Source: Neopestalotiopsis rosae
Lineage: Eukaryota > Ascomycota > Sordariomycetes > Amphisphaeriales > Sporocadaceae
DNA: 64,000 bases
Direction of reading: 5' to 3'
Assembly: GCA_023078685.1 (NCBI GenBank)
Contig: JALGAS010000001.1
Span: 5,952,001 to 6,016,000, forward strand
Position numbers and translations under genes: made by a program. This document shows, one piece after another, positions 24,770 through 36,038 of this stretch; positions within the stretch are counted from its first letter, which is position 1, and each line of letters opens with the position of its first letter. Under the pieces are notes generated by a model, which ran no database searches, was not told the origin of the DNA, and was given only the letters and a program-made list of their open reading frames with translations.

Positions 24770-25388
24770 GGTCGCGTGTCGGGAGTCCAGAGGCAAGAGT
24801 CAGCGTGTTGATGATCTTCTTTGCCTCGATTGGCGTGCGACTTGCTGAGCATTTATTCACCCGAGATTGGTCAGGAGTGAGATGGGTACGTGTATACATC
24901 CCCCACGTTTCCGTGAGTCTCCATTTTCCCCTCATGATCCAACCCCGCATACCCCAGCATAACCCAGCAACCTGGTCAATTGAAGGCTGGGGTGCGTCGA
25001 AGCATTCACTAATCGCTTCTTTCGACGCCCCTGGCTAGCCTGTGAATGGGGGGAACAGCGGCCCGGGACCATGTCTCGAGCCAGCTCATAGGATTGGGCA
25101 ACTCTCCGCGCCGGCCACAACACCCCTTCACCCCAAACAATCTGGAGCACTCACAGCCAAGCAAATATTATCTCCGTGAATAAGGTTAAATCCCACGCTG
25201 CTGGTTGGTGACAAGCTATGTGGTGTCTCGCAAACATCATTTGGCGCTAAACTACTAGGGAATCGTGCAATAACTTTGCAAGAACACGGCCATGTTACTA
25301 TAGAGCACAGGATGTGGATGTCAAACTCATCTACGAAGTACACAACTATGCTGTGATATATTATGGATCTAACTCATCCAACAAAGGC
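24770..25388. other. Spacer between permease and beta-glucuronidase
   Basis: 619 bp: the promoter of the permease on its left side and the 3' flank of the glucuronidase on its right. No gene seen. Confidence 0.45.
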
Positions 25389-27188
25389 TTACTCTTTTCC
25401 CAGCTTCCAGCGCCTTCGCAGAACTTGTGCCGCAGCTTTCGGTCGTCGCTCGCGTGTAAATATACCCTTCTTGTTTCCATCCACTCGAGTCATGCTAGAA
25501 GTGGCGTGAAAATCCGCGAAATTCCACACGTGCTCGCCCACGACGTTTTCGACCCGGTCAAAGACACGGTGGTACATTTCCAGAAAGCTAGATTGATATT
25601 CTTCACTCCACGCGACATCCATGACTGCATGCAACCCAGCGGTCGCATCCGCTCCATACTCTCCGATAATGATGGGCTTCTTGTGGGCTTTTTGCCAGCC
25701 GAGAAGCTCCTTTTCCAGCACTTTCTCGGCAGTAGCCAGGTCATTCATTTGAGAATACCAACCGAAGTAACGATTCAGGCAAAGCACATCGAAAAGGTCT
25801 GTTACCAACTCCTTTTCGAGCGTGCAAAAGGCCATGTTCGTAAAACAGACTGGACGAGTAGGATCAAGCTGCCGCGTCAGCTTCACCAATGGCTCCATGT
25901 ATTCTCGAGCGCCGGGTTCGGCAGAGGCGATCTCGTTTGTGATACACCACATGACAACTGATGGATGGTTTTTATCCCGAGCCACCAATTCCCGAATAGC
26001 CTGTAAATGGGCTGCTTGGGTGGCCTCATTGGCTGACTCGGGGGAGAAAGTAGGCGGTGCCTTGAGACCAAAGACGCCTGCGATAATGCCTAGATTGATA
26101 CCAACTGCTGCTGTCTCATCAATCACCACGATTCCGTGTCTGTCGGCGAATTCGTAGACTTCCTCCGCATAAGGGTAGTGGGCAGTGCGGAAAGAATTCG
26201 CGCCGATCCAGTCCATCAAGTGGAAATCGTGTATCATGTTTGCGTTGTCGTGGCCCTTGCCACGGACGATGGAGTCCTCATGCTTGCCGAAGCCCTTGAA
26301 GTAAAACGGTTTTCCATTGATAAGAAATTGATTGCCGACAACTTGTACTGTACGAACTCCAAATGATAGTTCGTACACATCTAGGACCCTGCATGGTTCG
26401 CTTTCCGTGACCAATTCAGCTCGAAGCTGATAAAGGTAAGCAGCACCGGGCTGCCAGAGGTGAACAGAGTCGACAACAGCTTGGGCACTCGATCCCCATC
26501 CTTGGTAGACAACTCTATCTTCGGCATCGATCACGCTGACTCGAACCTTGACCGCCTCAAGTGGTTGACTTGTCGCAATATCGTACTTGATAAGGCCTGC
26601 ATCTCCTTGAATATCTGTGACGACGGTGATGTCATTGATTGACACAGGTGGCACGGAACAAAGCCAAACCGATCTTGCAAGGCCCGAATAATTGAAGAAG
26701 TCGTGGTGATAGCTCTGCTTCCGCTTGCCATCTGCCATGACCTCGATCTTTCCGGGTGGTATCGTTGCCCAGGTGAGTTCGTTGTTCACAGCTACCGTGA
26801 GACGGAACTTCTCGCCCGGCGACACAAGTTTTGTAATGTCGCATTCGAATGGAGTGTAGCCACCGGCATGGTCCGTGACGAACTGGTCGTTCACGTAGAC
26901 GCGCCCCCGATGAGTAGCAGCATCAAACCGCAGAAAGTAGTGCTCCTGTGACCATGTATGAGGCACGGTCACATATCGCTGATAAAACACCCAGCCGACG
27001 TGATCACGAATCGCGGCGTCGACGAAGATGTCATTGTAGCTGGATGGCACTGGTGCTTGTAGGGTCGACGGTAGCGAGCGAGTCCACTGCTTATCGTCCT
27101 CAATGTCAATCTGCTGCGACACGGAAAAGTTCCAGATACCGTCTAAAGACAGCAATTGTCTTGTTGCCGTCGCTTGGGGTCTCAACAT
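25389..27188 (-). CDS. Beta-glucuronidase, glycoside hydrolase family 2, 599 aa
   Basis: A single uninterrupted exon of 599 residues, almost the length of the bacterial enzyme. It has the GH2 sugar-binding domain (DGIWNF, WVFYQRYVTVP, GRVYVNDQFV), an Ig-like middle domain and the TIM barrel (NGKPFYFKGFGKHED, ANSFRTAHYPY). The acid/base is E419 in WCITNEIASAE and the nucleophile E510 in IIIGEYGAD. The NxK motif that recognises the glucuronate carboxylate is kept as N572-x-K574 in GNKKGIFTR, supporting glucuronide rather than galactoside or mannoside specificity. No signal peptide is visible, so the enzyme is probably intracellular and would need an importer; the neighbouring permease could serve. 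It releases D-glucuronate from glucuronides. Lack of introns in an intron-rich neighbourhood, together with bacterial-like length, is compatible with old horizontal transfer but does not prove it. Confidence 0.93.
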   Translation of the reverse strand: MLRPQATATRQLLSLDGIWNFSVSQQIDIEDDKQWTRSLPSTLQAPVPSSYNDIFVDAAIRDHVGWVFYQRYVTVPHTWSQEHYFLRFDAATHRGRVYVNDQFVTDHAGGYTPFECDITKLVSPGEKFRLTVAVNNELTWATIPPGKIEVMADGKRKQSYHHDFFNYSGLARSVWLCSVPPVSINDITVVTDIQGDAGLIKYDIATSQPLEAVKVRVSVIDAEDRVVYQGWGSSAQAVVDSVHLWQPGAAYLYQLRAELVTESEPCRVLDVYELSFGVRTVQVVGNQFLINGKPFYFKGFGKHEDSIVRGKGHDNANMIHDFHLMDWIGANSFRTAHYPYAEEVYEFADRHGIVVIDETAAVGINLGIIAGVFGLKAPPTFSPESANEATQAAHLQAIRELVARDKNHPSVVMWCITNEIASAEPGAREYMEPLVKLTRQLDPTRPVCFTNMAFCTLEKELVTDLFDVLCLNRYFGWYSQMNDLATAEKVLEKELLGWQKAHKKPIIIGEYGADATAGLHAVMDVAWSEEYQSSFLEMYHRVFDRVENVVGEHVWNFADFHATSSMTRVDGNKKGIFTRERRPKAAAQVLRRRWKLGKE

Positions 27189-29028
27189 GGTAGTTTTGCA
27201 AGAGTGAGGTACTGGGGGGTTGTGTGCTACTTGCTCAGGTGTTGGGTGACGGAGGGTGATGTGACTCTTGTTGTCGTCCTGATCATTGGCCGGGATATGT
27301 GTTGTTCGAGGTTCTAACGAGCACGTTCCACGGCAAAATCAAACCTGAAGGTGAGTTTCTTGAAGATCTCTTGGCTTGGAATCTTGCCGTTCCTGGTCCG
27401 TTTTGTGTGTGGGGGAGGGGCCGGAATTTCCGCTCCAAACGTTTTGACTGAGGGGAACGCTGCTACTTTGCCCCCTGTCAAGTTGGGGAATAACTGGGGC
27501 GCTTCTCCACCATATATCTACGACTATTCCCACCGGTGCTGTACTTGAATAATTTTGACCAATACAGCAACTATCATATCATACGTACCTATCATATCCT
27601 CTGACACCCCCGACTTCGGACATTGAGGGGCCGGTGGGATTTCCGAGAAGAGGGAAGTGCTACCATGAAGCAAGTGTTGCACAAGTTCAACAATGAATCA
27701 AATGACTGCGGACATTGATCAATCAGCGAGGGCGTCGTTTCTATCCTGAAGTCACGCACACAGTTTGGCCAGACCTCGCCCCGAAATGATGGTTAAAGAA
27801 AAACATGGCGAACTGAGTACCGATGGCATGGACTTTCAACTTTTGGAGCAAACCCTGGCGCAGACACACGGGACCACATAAGGGATCAGACTGTGTGTGT
27901 ATAAGGGAGAGAGCGTGCCACTTGCGGATGGGGGCCCGTGTCTTTTGACTCGAGCCGCAATGTACTCAGGTACAATGACACCTCGACCAATCCATAATCT
28001 CCTCAGACAGATTGGTAGGCAGACTTTGGCAGATTGATACCTAGGTCCTCTTTGCTGTTGTCTCACTCATGGCGGCTGCAGATAGCCGCTCTCACCTCGG
28101 ATGATACCGCGAAAACCCCCACGCGGGGAAGTGGAGCTCCACAAATTCATCCTGATACATCCTCACCAAGTGGAGGTTTGACCGGGACACCAACTTTCTC
28201 ATCCTGACGGGCGAAAAAAAGAACGAAGCTGTAAAGTGGAAAGGCGGTGTAAGGACAATGTTAGGGGGCTGAGTTGCGTTGGTGATGAATCACTATATTA
28301 AAGTGGGGGAAGCTTCAGAGGAGGACACAGGTTAGCTGATGAGTTATGAGAACCCTCATTTTCGATCACTCGATAACATGCTAAATTCAGCTACCAATGC
28401 CGCTATGGCCAGTGTGTATATGATCGTTGATCGTTAGGTGTCTGTCAAATTGCGACGAAATGGAGGAATTGCTACACGAAGAAGGGTGGGGGGGCAGATA
28501 CACTGTCTTTACCCCGGATGCTGACTTCGGAGAAAATGAGTACATCGTGCTTGGGCTGGCGTCATTTGAGCTCATCTCCATAGCTCTGCGCTGCATGGCC
28601 TCGTGAGCCCCTCATGATGCCGGAAGGATTAATAATGTGTGGGAAGTTTGAGATTCTCCTCGTAAAGACATTGGCCGTCTCTGGCAAATTTACACTGTTT
28701 TGTTAGTCAGACGGGAATTCATTAACCCTACATGATTAATGCCGTTGTCCAGAAACGGACAACACCTTCAGACGGATGTTCTATGCGTAATTTGCATGTC
28801 AAACAACAATAGGCTTGTTTTGTAGGGCCCGACGAGAAGTCCCTTCTGTCTTGATTCGAGATGTAGAGATGCAGGTGAGACCCGGCCTCTGGGTTTGGGC
28901 AACTGCAGGGATCAGCTGTGCGCCAATGTGCACTTTTAACGTGGGGGCAGGAGCGGCCTGGTGTGATCGAAAACGAATCGAATATTTTATGGGGCATAGA
29001 TTGAGCTAAAAACGGGAACGCTAACGTA
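27189..29028. other. Long gene-free stretch upstream of the beta-glucuronidase
   Basis: About 1.8 kb with no recognisable coding sequence. It should contain the glucuronidase promoter near 27189-27600. A 12 bp perfect palindrome, GTGGAGCTCCAC, lies at 28131-28142. Confidence 0.45.
27409..27414 (+). promoter_or_regulatory. CreA/Mig1-like GTGGGG site upstream of the beta-glucuronidase
   Basis: GTGGGG followed by GAGGGG about 220 bp upstream of the glucuronidase start fits the SYGGRG consensus of the carbon-catabolite repressor CreA. The consensus is short and common, so function is only suggested by the type of gene it precedes. Confidence 0.25.
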
Positions 29029-29270
29029 TGGTGCACCATTAGTCAAGTCCGACTTTTCAATCTTGGGTACAATTTTGCAAGGTCCCATAATACTACCATT
29101 TAGAGATAGAATACCGCCGTATATAGCCCTTTTGAATGCAAATGTAATATGCCAAAAGAATCTTCAATCAATTCTCATCCAAGCATTATATATAAATTAT
29201 TTATTCAAATTTTTAATCGTTGGGAATTCGCGTACGAAAATGGTGGCTTTTTACGGTTGGTGTGATGGTA

Positions 29271-29368
29271 GTGGGTGCATCGCAGTGGGTGCATCGCATT
29301 GGGTGCATCGCAGTAGGTGCAGCGCAGTAGGTGCAGCGCAGTAGGTGTAGCGCCATAAGTGTAGCGTA
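29271..29368. repeat. 14 bp minisatellite, seven units, in the loop of the fold-back element
   Basis: Seven consecutive 14 bp units beginning with GTGGGTGCATCGCA twice, then increasingly diverged copies (TTGGGTGCATCGCA, GTAGGTGCAGCGCA twice, GTAGGTGTAGCGCC, ATAAGTGTAGCGTA). There are no spacers, so it is a tandem repeat and not a CRISPR array. Confidence 0.85.
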
Positions 29369-29638
29369 GTGGGTAGGTACCTAGGTAGTATAATGCTGTA
29401 AATGCTATAGCACGAATAATTCGGATACCGTAATATAATGTCCGAATTTATTTCACGAATTCAAATACAAAAAGACACCATTTTCGTACGCATATTCCCG
29501 ACGAAAGAAAATTCAAAATATTAAGCCGTATGGACGGCTTGGATGAGAATTGGTCGGAGATCCATTTAATATATTTTTCTTTTATGGAAAAGGGCTATAC
29601 GACCACTTGGCATTTTCGCTTACGTAAGCCAGCAATTT

Positions 29639-29666
29639 TAAATTTCAAATTTCAAATTTCAAATTC
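29639..29666. repeat. Short AATTTCA microsatellite in the right arm
   Basis: About three and a half copies of a 7 bp A+T-rich unit, inside the right arm of the fold-back element. Confidence 0.6.
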
Positions 29667-29707
29667 CAAAATTTTTTGAAAAGTCGGACTTGACTAATGT
29701 AGCACCT

Positions 29708-30767
29708 TACTAACGCAGGTGCTGGGGTCGAAAGAATTGGCAACTGCAATATACAGAGACGCTTAGATGCATGTGTGATCGATCAGTCAGTGATCACCCA
29801 AACTGCTTGTGAAGCTTTTGGGTGCTTTGGAAGATTCAGCGCTGCGACCGCTGCATGACGACTGACCTGGCCATCAGCCAAAGACTCCAGACGCTCCGTG
29901 GTCGCAGATCGTCCTTCACGATTGACGCAGACGAAGACTAGGACTCGCAATCCTAGCGCCCATAATATACATCCAGTTAGCCATGCTTGTGGATCTTAAT
30001 GGAACGTCTGGCAGCATGGTTAACCAGGTAGCCAAGACACAGCAGTATATTAAAAGAGCATAGTCAATCTTCTCGCACCTGGGCGCATCCCGTCAAAATT
30101 TTTTTATTTTCGTTCTAGAATGCGAGGCTCAAAAGGATGATCAATGGGCCACGGTGCTGTATCTTTTGGCCAAAAGTGAGAGCAATAACCCTTGCCGATG
30201 TTTCGGGCATGTCGGAGTGCTCGTATAAGCCGCCTGGGCACAGGTTGACTTAATGGGCGGTGTAATGAATTATCAGGACAGGCTCGACAATGTGATCAGT
30301 CGTTGTGGCAAGTTACCAAGCTTGGTCTAAGTGTTAATCGGATTTTCTTTGAAGAGGAACATTAAGAAAATGTTAAATAATTGTGATATGACTCTTGAAC
30401 AGACTTCGGCGGACTGTGATGGCGCCGACCAGCTGCAGCCTCGCTCCGGCCCCGACCACACTACCATTCAGGGACGTATTCATATCTCCGGGCTGAGCAC
30501 TAATAGTTCACCAGCTTCGTTGATTCGCGATATCATACCCCATACTTGGCAAATACCGGATATGAAAATTGAATGATCGATTGCTGAATCCAAGAACGCT
30601 GGCGCAAAAGTTTCCATGTTATCCGTGCGATCAGATGGAGCAGAGTAATGACCGAATTAATGATGTTTTGATCCACTAAAAGAAAAAGTCTCGTCCTCAA
30701 ATAGATGGACGAGAAGCTGAGCCCCCTTCGAAACCGGACGACCCAGGTAGCTGCGTCCTGCAATGTC
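29708..30767. other. Gene-free stretch between the fold-back element and the acetyltransferase
   Basis: About 1 kb with no recognisable frame or structured RNA; a T-rich run lies near 30098. The right end is the 3' flank of the acetyltransferase. Confidence 0.4.
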
Positions 30768-31623
30768 CTATTCCGGTGCTCTTTCCCACGTCAAGGTGCC
30801 TAGGAAGACTCCGTGGCCGCCTCGGTTTTCCGGCAATATCAACGGCTGAGGGCCGAGCCCCTGAAAAGCGAATCCGTTTTTCTCAAACACCCGACGGCTT
30901 CCTATGTTGTGCTCGAAGACCCTAGTTCGTATCGATTGCACATTCATGTAAGGCACCGCGTAGTCTTCAATGATTGCGTGCACGGCGGCAGTCATGATGC
31001 CTCGGCCATGGTAGGACGAGGCAAGGAAGTCTTCTAGGTATTAGCAAACGATGGCAAGATATCGAAGTGAACAACTGCACCACAAAGGTGGGCTCGCCGC
31101 AAGGCCATGAGTACTAAAATTCCACCTACTCACCTCCAAAATCCCACTCGATCCGCTCGTCGCCGGCCTTGTAGCTCTCATTCAGCTCTCTTCGTTCCTT
31201 TTGTTGCTCTAGAGTCATCGAGGTGTCGCCTTGGTAGCCTTGCCTATCAAACCCCACATCGCCAATGAACTCCTGCGCGCCGGTTGCTGGATTGACCTCT
31301 CTGATGGTCCGGACAGGTACAGCGCCTGTCCATTTACGTCTACCTTGCCGTTCGCTAACATCAATAGTCCCTGTCATCTCTAAATGTTCTTGCATGCCCT
31401 TTCTGCATTCTTTCTCAATTTTGTCGTACCAGAATTCGAAATCCTTGTACGTATAGGGGAAAGGCGGCCCATTTAGGGTATTGTACACTTTGGCATCATT
31501 CAGGCATTCCACCACCCTTGGGCCGTCAGACTTGCGAGGCGGGGTAATGATAATGTTCTCGTGAGGTGCTGGGAGCCGAAGAAACGGCTCGTGCGAGCGA
31601 GAAGAATCGAATTCAAGAGGCAT
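30768..31623 (-). CDS. GNAT-family N-acetyltransferase, 251 aa
   Basis: Minus-strand join of 31623..31134 and 31033..30768; the 100 bp intron has donor GTGAGT and acceptor CCTAG with phase 1 kept. The first exon has the RimJ/RimL-type opening LRLPAPHENIIITPPRKSDG followed by VVECLNDAKVYNTLNGPPFPYT. The acetyl-CoA-binding part follows the junction: SSYHGRGIMTAAVHAIIEDY, then VQSIRTRVFEHNIGSRRVFEKNGF, the normal motif A/B order of this superfamily. The family transfers acetyl groups to amines of small molecules or protein N-termini; the acceptor cannot be told from sequence. A linker rich in charged residues (about 85-160) between the halves is longer than in bacterial relatives but common in fungal ones. 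Confidence 0.85.
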
Positions 31624-32295
31624 CGGGGATATTGTTATGGGATGTATTCAGTTGCTGTAAAAAGGTGTATGTCCCAGCTTTATCGAGTCACAAGATTCTG
31701 TATAGATACAGCTCGTTAGGACTTGGTGGCTAAGCTACCGATATGCGTCATCCTGTAAGCAACTACCAACAGCTGAGCATGAGTCACAGGCGCGGTTGCG
31801 GTACCCGAGATACAGATTGGGGGCAATGTATATATATGCCATTAGCCGTGTGTACCAAAACAGCTTATTTACGGAACTAGTTTTGGAATTCGTTTATGAA
31901 CGGAGAGCAGGGCAACTTCAAGCCTGCGCCTCTTTGAAAATTGTGATATTTGTTGGGCAACCATCAGATGCGCTAAGTTTTCTTGACGGTCTATTCAGCA
32001 TGAGGTCTGCCAGTTCTGAAATCTATAACCTCCAGTTCTGGACACCTCTACGGCAAAAACCGTCATCTATAGCATTGGTTTCAGGACCCCACTATTAGCG
32101 CCGCACATGGCGGGTTGGCATTCCGATTAAGGTCTCGGACTCCACTTCCGACTCGGAACACTAAAATCCGCGGTAACTGATAGGGACTGGTACCATCTTC
32201 GGAAAATTTAACCATTCATCATATGCGTAGTCTATTAAAAAAAGGAGTTGATATTTCAACAATTCTTGACTCTAATATCTAAACTTGATACAGAA
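31624..32295. other. Spacer; acetyltransferase promoter and SDR 3' flank
   Basis: 672 bp without a recognised gene. The plus-strand frame at 31796-32098 has no motif. Confidence 0.4.
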
Positions 32296-33149
32296 TTAGA
32301 CACATCGAGCACCATCCACAAGGACCTCGATACCGCTAATAATTGAACTAGCCGGCTCAGCCAAGAAGAGAGCAACATTGGCCACGTCTGAAGGTTCGAC
32401 TAGTCGTCCAATAGGAATGGCTTCGCACTTGGCCTTGAGTATCTCTGCAGGTACGGGGCCATCTGCAATACCAGCAAACTTGTTCAAGAGAGGAGTGTTG
32501 CCTGAGGTGGGACATATGGTGTTGAAGCGAAGCTGGTCTCTGGCAAATTCCAAGGCCATGGATTTCGTTGCCGAGGAAACTCCAGCTTTGGTGGCATTAT
32601 ACCATGTCTGCGTCGCACCAGGCCGAATGGCATTTTCGCTGGAGATGACAATGGTGGAGCCGGGGCCATTCTTCTTCATCTCAGGAACCAGAATTTTCGA
32701 GGCCAAGAAGATGCTCTTTACGTTGACATTGAAGAGGCGGTCGAATTCCTCTAGGGTCACATCAAGGCCAGATTTGTTCGGGTATGACCATCCGGCATTG
32801 TGAACAACGATCGAAGGGGCTTTGCCAAAACAATGAATGGAGGTCTCGAGCTGCAACATATGGCTTCAGTTAAGATTGCCCTCATGGACTGAATAATCGT
32901 GACCTTGGTGCAGGTAACGCAAGAACAAGGGATACTCACAGCTTTCTGCCAAGACGCTGCCTCGGTGACGTCGGCTTTGATCTGATATGCTTGCTCCGGT
33001 CTGAAGCCATCAACTGGACCGTCGATTGCTTGAAGATCTAACCCTAGGACTTTGGCACCTTCTCGGACAAAGGTTTCCAGGATACCACGGCCGAAACCTT
33101 GAGTCGATCCAGAAACTAGGGCAATTTTACCTTCGAGGCGGCCAGACAT
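32296..33149 (-). CDS. Short-chain dehydrogenase/reductase, classical SDR, 254 aa
   Basis: Minus-strand join of 33149..32940 and 32850..32296; phase 0 intron of 89 bp (GTGAGT to TTGCAG). The nucleotide-binding motif is G14-STQ-G18-F-G20, NAG lies at about 88-90, a serine at about 140-141 (VISSENAI), and the catalytic pair is Tyr154-x3-Lys158 in WYNATKAG. The C-terminal block IGRLVEPSDVANVALFLAE followed by SGIEVLVDGA is standard. Length is typical. It is a cytosolic NAD(P)-dependent oxidoreductase of unknown substrate. It is divergent from the proline-cluster regulator at 33549 and shares a 399 bp spacer that contains one copy of the CTCGG-N-CCG motif, so it may be co-regulated with the proline genes. 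Confidence 0.88.
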
Positions 33150-33321
33150 GGTGATGATAATAACAGTGATGATGAGGATGAGATGGTAGAAAATGGGCTA
33201 CTGTTCGTCAAAGGGTGATGGAATTATTTTGGGCACTGATGATAGACCAAAAGAAATACTATCGTTTATGACCGGTGACCATATTACGTCAAAAAGTGTT
33301 ACTGCGCATTATCATGCATCG

Positions 33322-33331
33322 CCGGACCGAG
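33322..33331 (-). promoter_or_regulatory. Candidate operator CTCGG-T-CCGG between SDR and regulator
   Basis: The plus strand reads CCGGACCGAG, whose complement is CTCGGTCCGG: two CGG half-sites in inverted orientation with one base between. It lies about 220 bp upstream of the Zn2Cys6 regulator and about 175 bp upstream of the SDR. The same pattern recurs in the other proline-gene spacers. Confidence 0.45.
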
Positions 33332-33548
33332 AAGCAGTCGGCAGTGGGGACACTTAGAATTATGGGGAATGGCTAGTCGCGGCGGTGTCAACGGTCGGAA
33401 TGGCCAGCCGACCGCGATGTCGACGGCAGGGACTACTCTTGTGTATGTAAAAAAAAATGAAAAGTCTTCATCTGGCACGGAACAAAGTGTGATACTTGAT
33501 CAATCACAATCCATCCACTCAAGATCTCGGCCCTGAAATCAATGACCA

Positions 33549-35946
33549 ATGGCGCCTTCAACGGCTCACCCCACAAACTTGCAACGTGCGCCTACGTGAG
33601 TGCCTTTCCTGCTTACTGCTACCCCCAGCGAGTGCGACTCGCTTTCAGACATTGCTGCAGACTAACCTCATCACACCGCCCGCCAGCGCTTGTCTCAAAT
33701 GCCGAGCTGCGAAAGTCCGTTGCCTCATCTTGCAGTCATCACAGCAATGTGACCGATGCGCTACCAATGATTTCGAATGCGTTTTTGTTGCCCCTCGGAG
33801 AGCAGCCGCTGGAAAAGGCCCGAGACCATCTCGGGCCGTAGCACGTAGTCGAGCAAACCCGGGGCAGTCTCATCCCAGGGCCCCGCAGCCAGCCCCGTCT
33901 TTGACTCCATCGCCTTCGAGTCCCGATATCCAGACTGGCACGTCGTGTACCTCGATGTTAGCGGCTGAACCCGGGACTAGACAGCCTGAGCGCGGGGAGC
34001 GATCATGGACAACACTCATTACCCCAGAGATTCGGGAGAATATCATATCTGCCTTATCTTCGTTGAGGGGCAAGAGCGGGGCCCCATTCAGTTTCGTAAC
34101 CTCTGGAGATAGGCTATTTTCGGATCCGAAAGTTGGAACGAAACCCTCTGCCAAGCCAACCTCGCGACAGCAGCAGCAGGACCAGCATCAGCAATCTCAG
34201 GCTCATCTGCAGAACCAGAGAGGTCTACAATCTCTAAAGCTGTCATGGCTGTTGCGGCCGCTCAAAGCTAGTGATGGATTGGAGCCATCTCATGTGAATG
34301 CAGGACAAGGCACAGACATGATCAAGATGCCTACCTATTTCAGCTCTATGACGCTCAGTCAGACAATGAGTGACCCCGTCGACGGCGGAATTTGCTCCCG
34401 TGAGACGTCTGTCGCCCTGTTCCAGAGTTTTCTGACAGAAATGAATGCCAAGTGGGAATATGTTCTCGATCCTTATCTTGACACTTACGATAACGTCAGA
34501 ACACGCAGCAACCTTCTGTTTGCCACCGTCTTATTTTGCAGCTCCAAATTCTTCAACGTGGTCAATGGAGTCACGACTACCATACCTGACTCGTTCCTTC
34601 AAAGTCGACTATGCAGTCTTGCACGAAGTTTGGCAACAAAAATGTTTGCAGTGGGTGACCGCTCTACCGAGACTATGCAAGCATTTTATCTCCTCGCCTG
34701 TTGGAAAGACGCCGACGATGACATCTCGTACATACACAGCGGGTATGCCTTTCGTATTTTACAAGACGTGGATCTCGAGCACAGCTGTGGTGATCGATTG
34801 CAAGCAGCTAGGCGAAGGACCTGGTTGGCTCTGTATCGTCAGGATAAGCAGCAAAGTCTCTTTTTTATGGCGCGGCGCAATGTGTTTCGTGATTCCGATG
34901 ATATCTTACCATTAATCAAGGAGTCCTGCGGCAGCACTCAGATCGCTCTGCCATCGGACCTCATGGCCTGTTGCAGCGGCGATCTACGTCGAAGACAAGC
35001 TCAATTGAGCGCAATGATTCAAAAGTCATCAGAAGTTATGCTCCCATGTCTTGTTGATCATATGGATGCAGAACTGCGCCAATGGGAGTCTCGGTGGCAT
35101 GACGAGGTCACAACCAGAACAAGACAGGGTCTGAATGGCGGTGCATCTCTGGACACTACTCTTCTACACCCTGGCGACCGACACAACGAAATCTTGCTAA
35201 GTCTATGGAAGAGTAGTGTCAGGCTGAATGTATCATCAGCCATCCTACGACAGGCTGTCATGGCGTCAGTGTCTGCTTTTGTTCCCTCGGATGGCCAGTC
35301 CGCACTGGGACTCGACTTGCCGCCCATCGGGGAAATCATGACAAACGATCTTTCCGGCCTCAATGGTAGTATAGAAGGGGCCTTTGGAACACTAAGCCTA
35401 CTAATGAAAATCCCCATGGAAGACCTCAGGCGTGCACCTGATGCTGTCGTTCTTCTGGGGCCCAGCGCAGCCCTGTTCCTGTGTCTCCTTCTGTGTCTGC
35501 CAGCTGATGGCATATTAGGGTCCGGGTTCCAACATACAGCTGTAGACCTTATCCACGATACAGCACAGTACTTCGCTCATGCGATCCAGTCACCTAACGA
35601 CACAGTCGCTCTGCATTCTGCATTCCTCGAGTCGCTCGTTATCCTGCTGCAGCCTTCAAATTTGACCAACACATCAAATTCTCATCAAACAAACGGCATG
35701 TCAAGCAACGCAGACATCGGAAGTCACGGGGTCGATCCCACGCATCAAACTATAGACGAGGCCACTCGAGAAGCTGCGCATATTTTAGCAAATGGAGCCG
35801 GTGGCGGAAACTACGAACTGTCCGCGTCCAGTAATATGGCATATGATGATTGCTTTGACCAAGAGCTGCATGTTCAAAGTCTAGCTAATCTTCTAGATCC
35901 CAATTTTTGGGAGATGCAGCCTATGGCGACAGACTTGGGCATATGA
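33549..35946 (+). CDS. Zn2Cys6 transcription factor beside the proline genes, 768 aa
   Basis: Join of 33549..33595 and 33687..35946. The ATG at 33549 is chosen because its exon, after a 91 bp intron (donor GTGAGT), enters the zinc cluster in phase: TACLKCRAAKVRC, then QQCDRCATNDFEC. All six cysteines are present (18, 21, 28, 37, 40, 47; spacing 2-6-8-2-6). A basic Arg/Ala/Pro linker follows (about 50-75), then a Gln-rich patch near 170-185, and the fungal-specific regulatory domain across about 240-600, including FQSFLTEMNAKWEYVLDPYL and ARRRTWLALYRQDKQ. It lies 92 bp from the permease stop codon (convergent). By position it is the counterpart of a prnA-type activator of proline catabolism; that role is inferred from context. 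Confidence 0.86.
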
Positions 35947-36038
35947 AGCTCGAAGGGTAGATTATTTGTAACAATAATGTATAAATTCAAACGTTTTCTC
36001 ATTACCTGCTGCCATGTATCTCATCTTTTCGGATTATC

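Larger units (their letters stand above)
29029..29707. mobile_element. MITE-like fold-back element, 679 bp, with TA at both ends
   Basis: The ends are imperfect inverted repeats: 29029 starts TGGTGCACCATTAGTCAAGT and continues with a CCGACTTTTCAA block, while the complement of the right end starts AGGTGCTACATTAGTCAAGT and carries the same block. Further inside, the arms still pair: 29222-29245 against 29476-29499 (22 of 24 bases), and a CAATTCTCATCCAAG block in the left arm against CTTGGATGAGAATTG in the right. Both ends abut TA (29027-29028 and 29708-29709), as expected of a Tc1/mariner-type target-site duplication. There is no coding capacity. Relatives elsewhere in the genome would be expected. 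Confidence 0.75.

Noticed and set aside
29271..29368. Tandem 14 bp units as a CRISPR array
   Set aside because: Units are contiguous, with no spacers; the setting is eukaryotic. It is a minisatellite.
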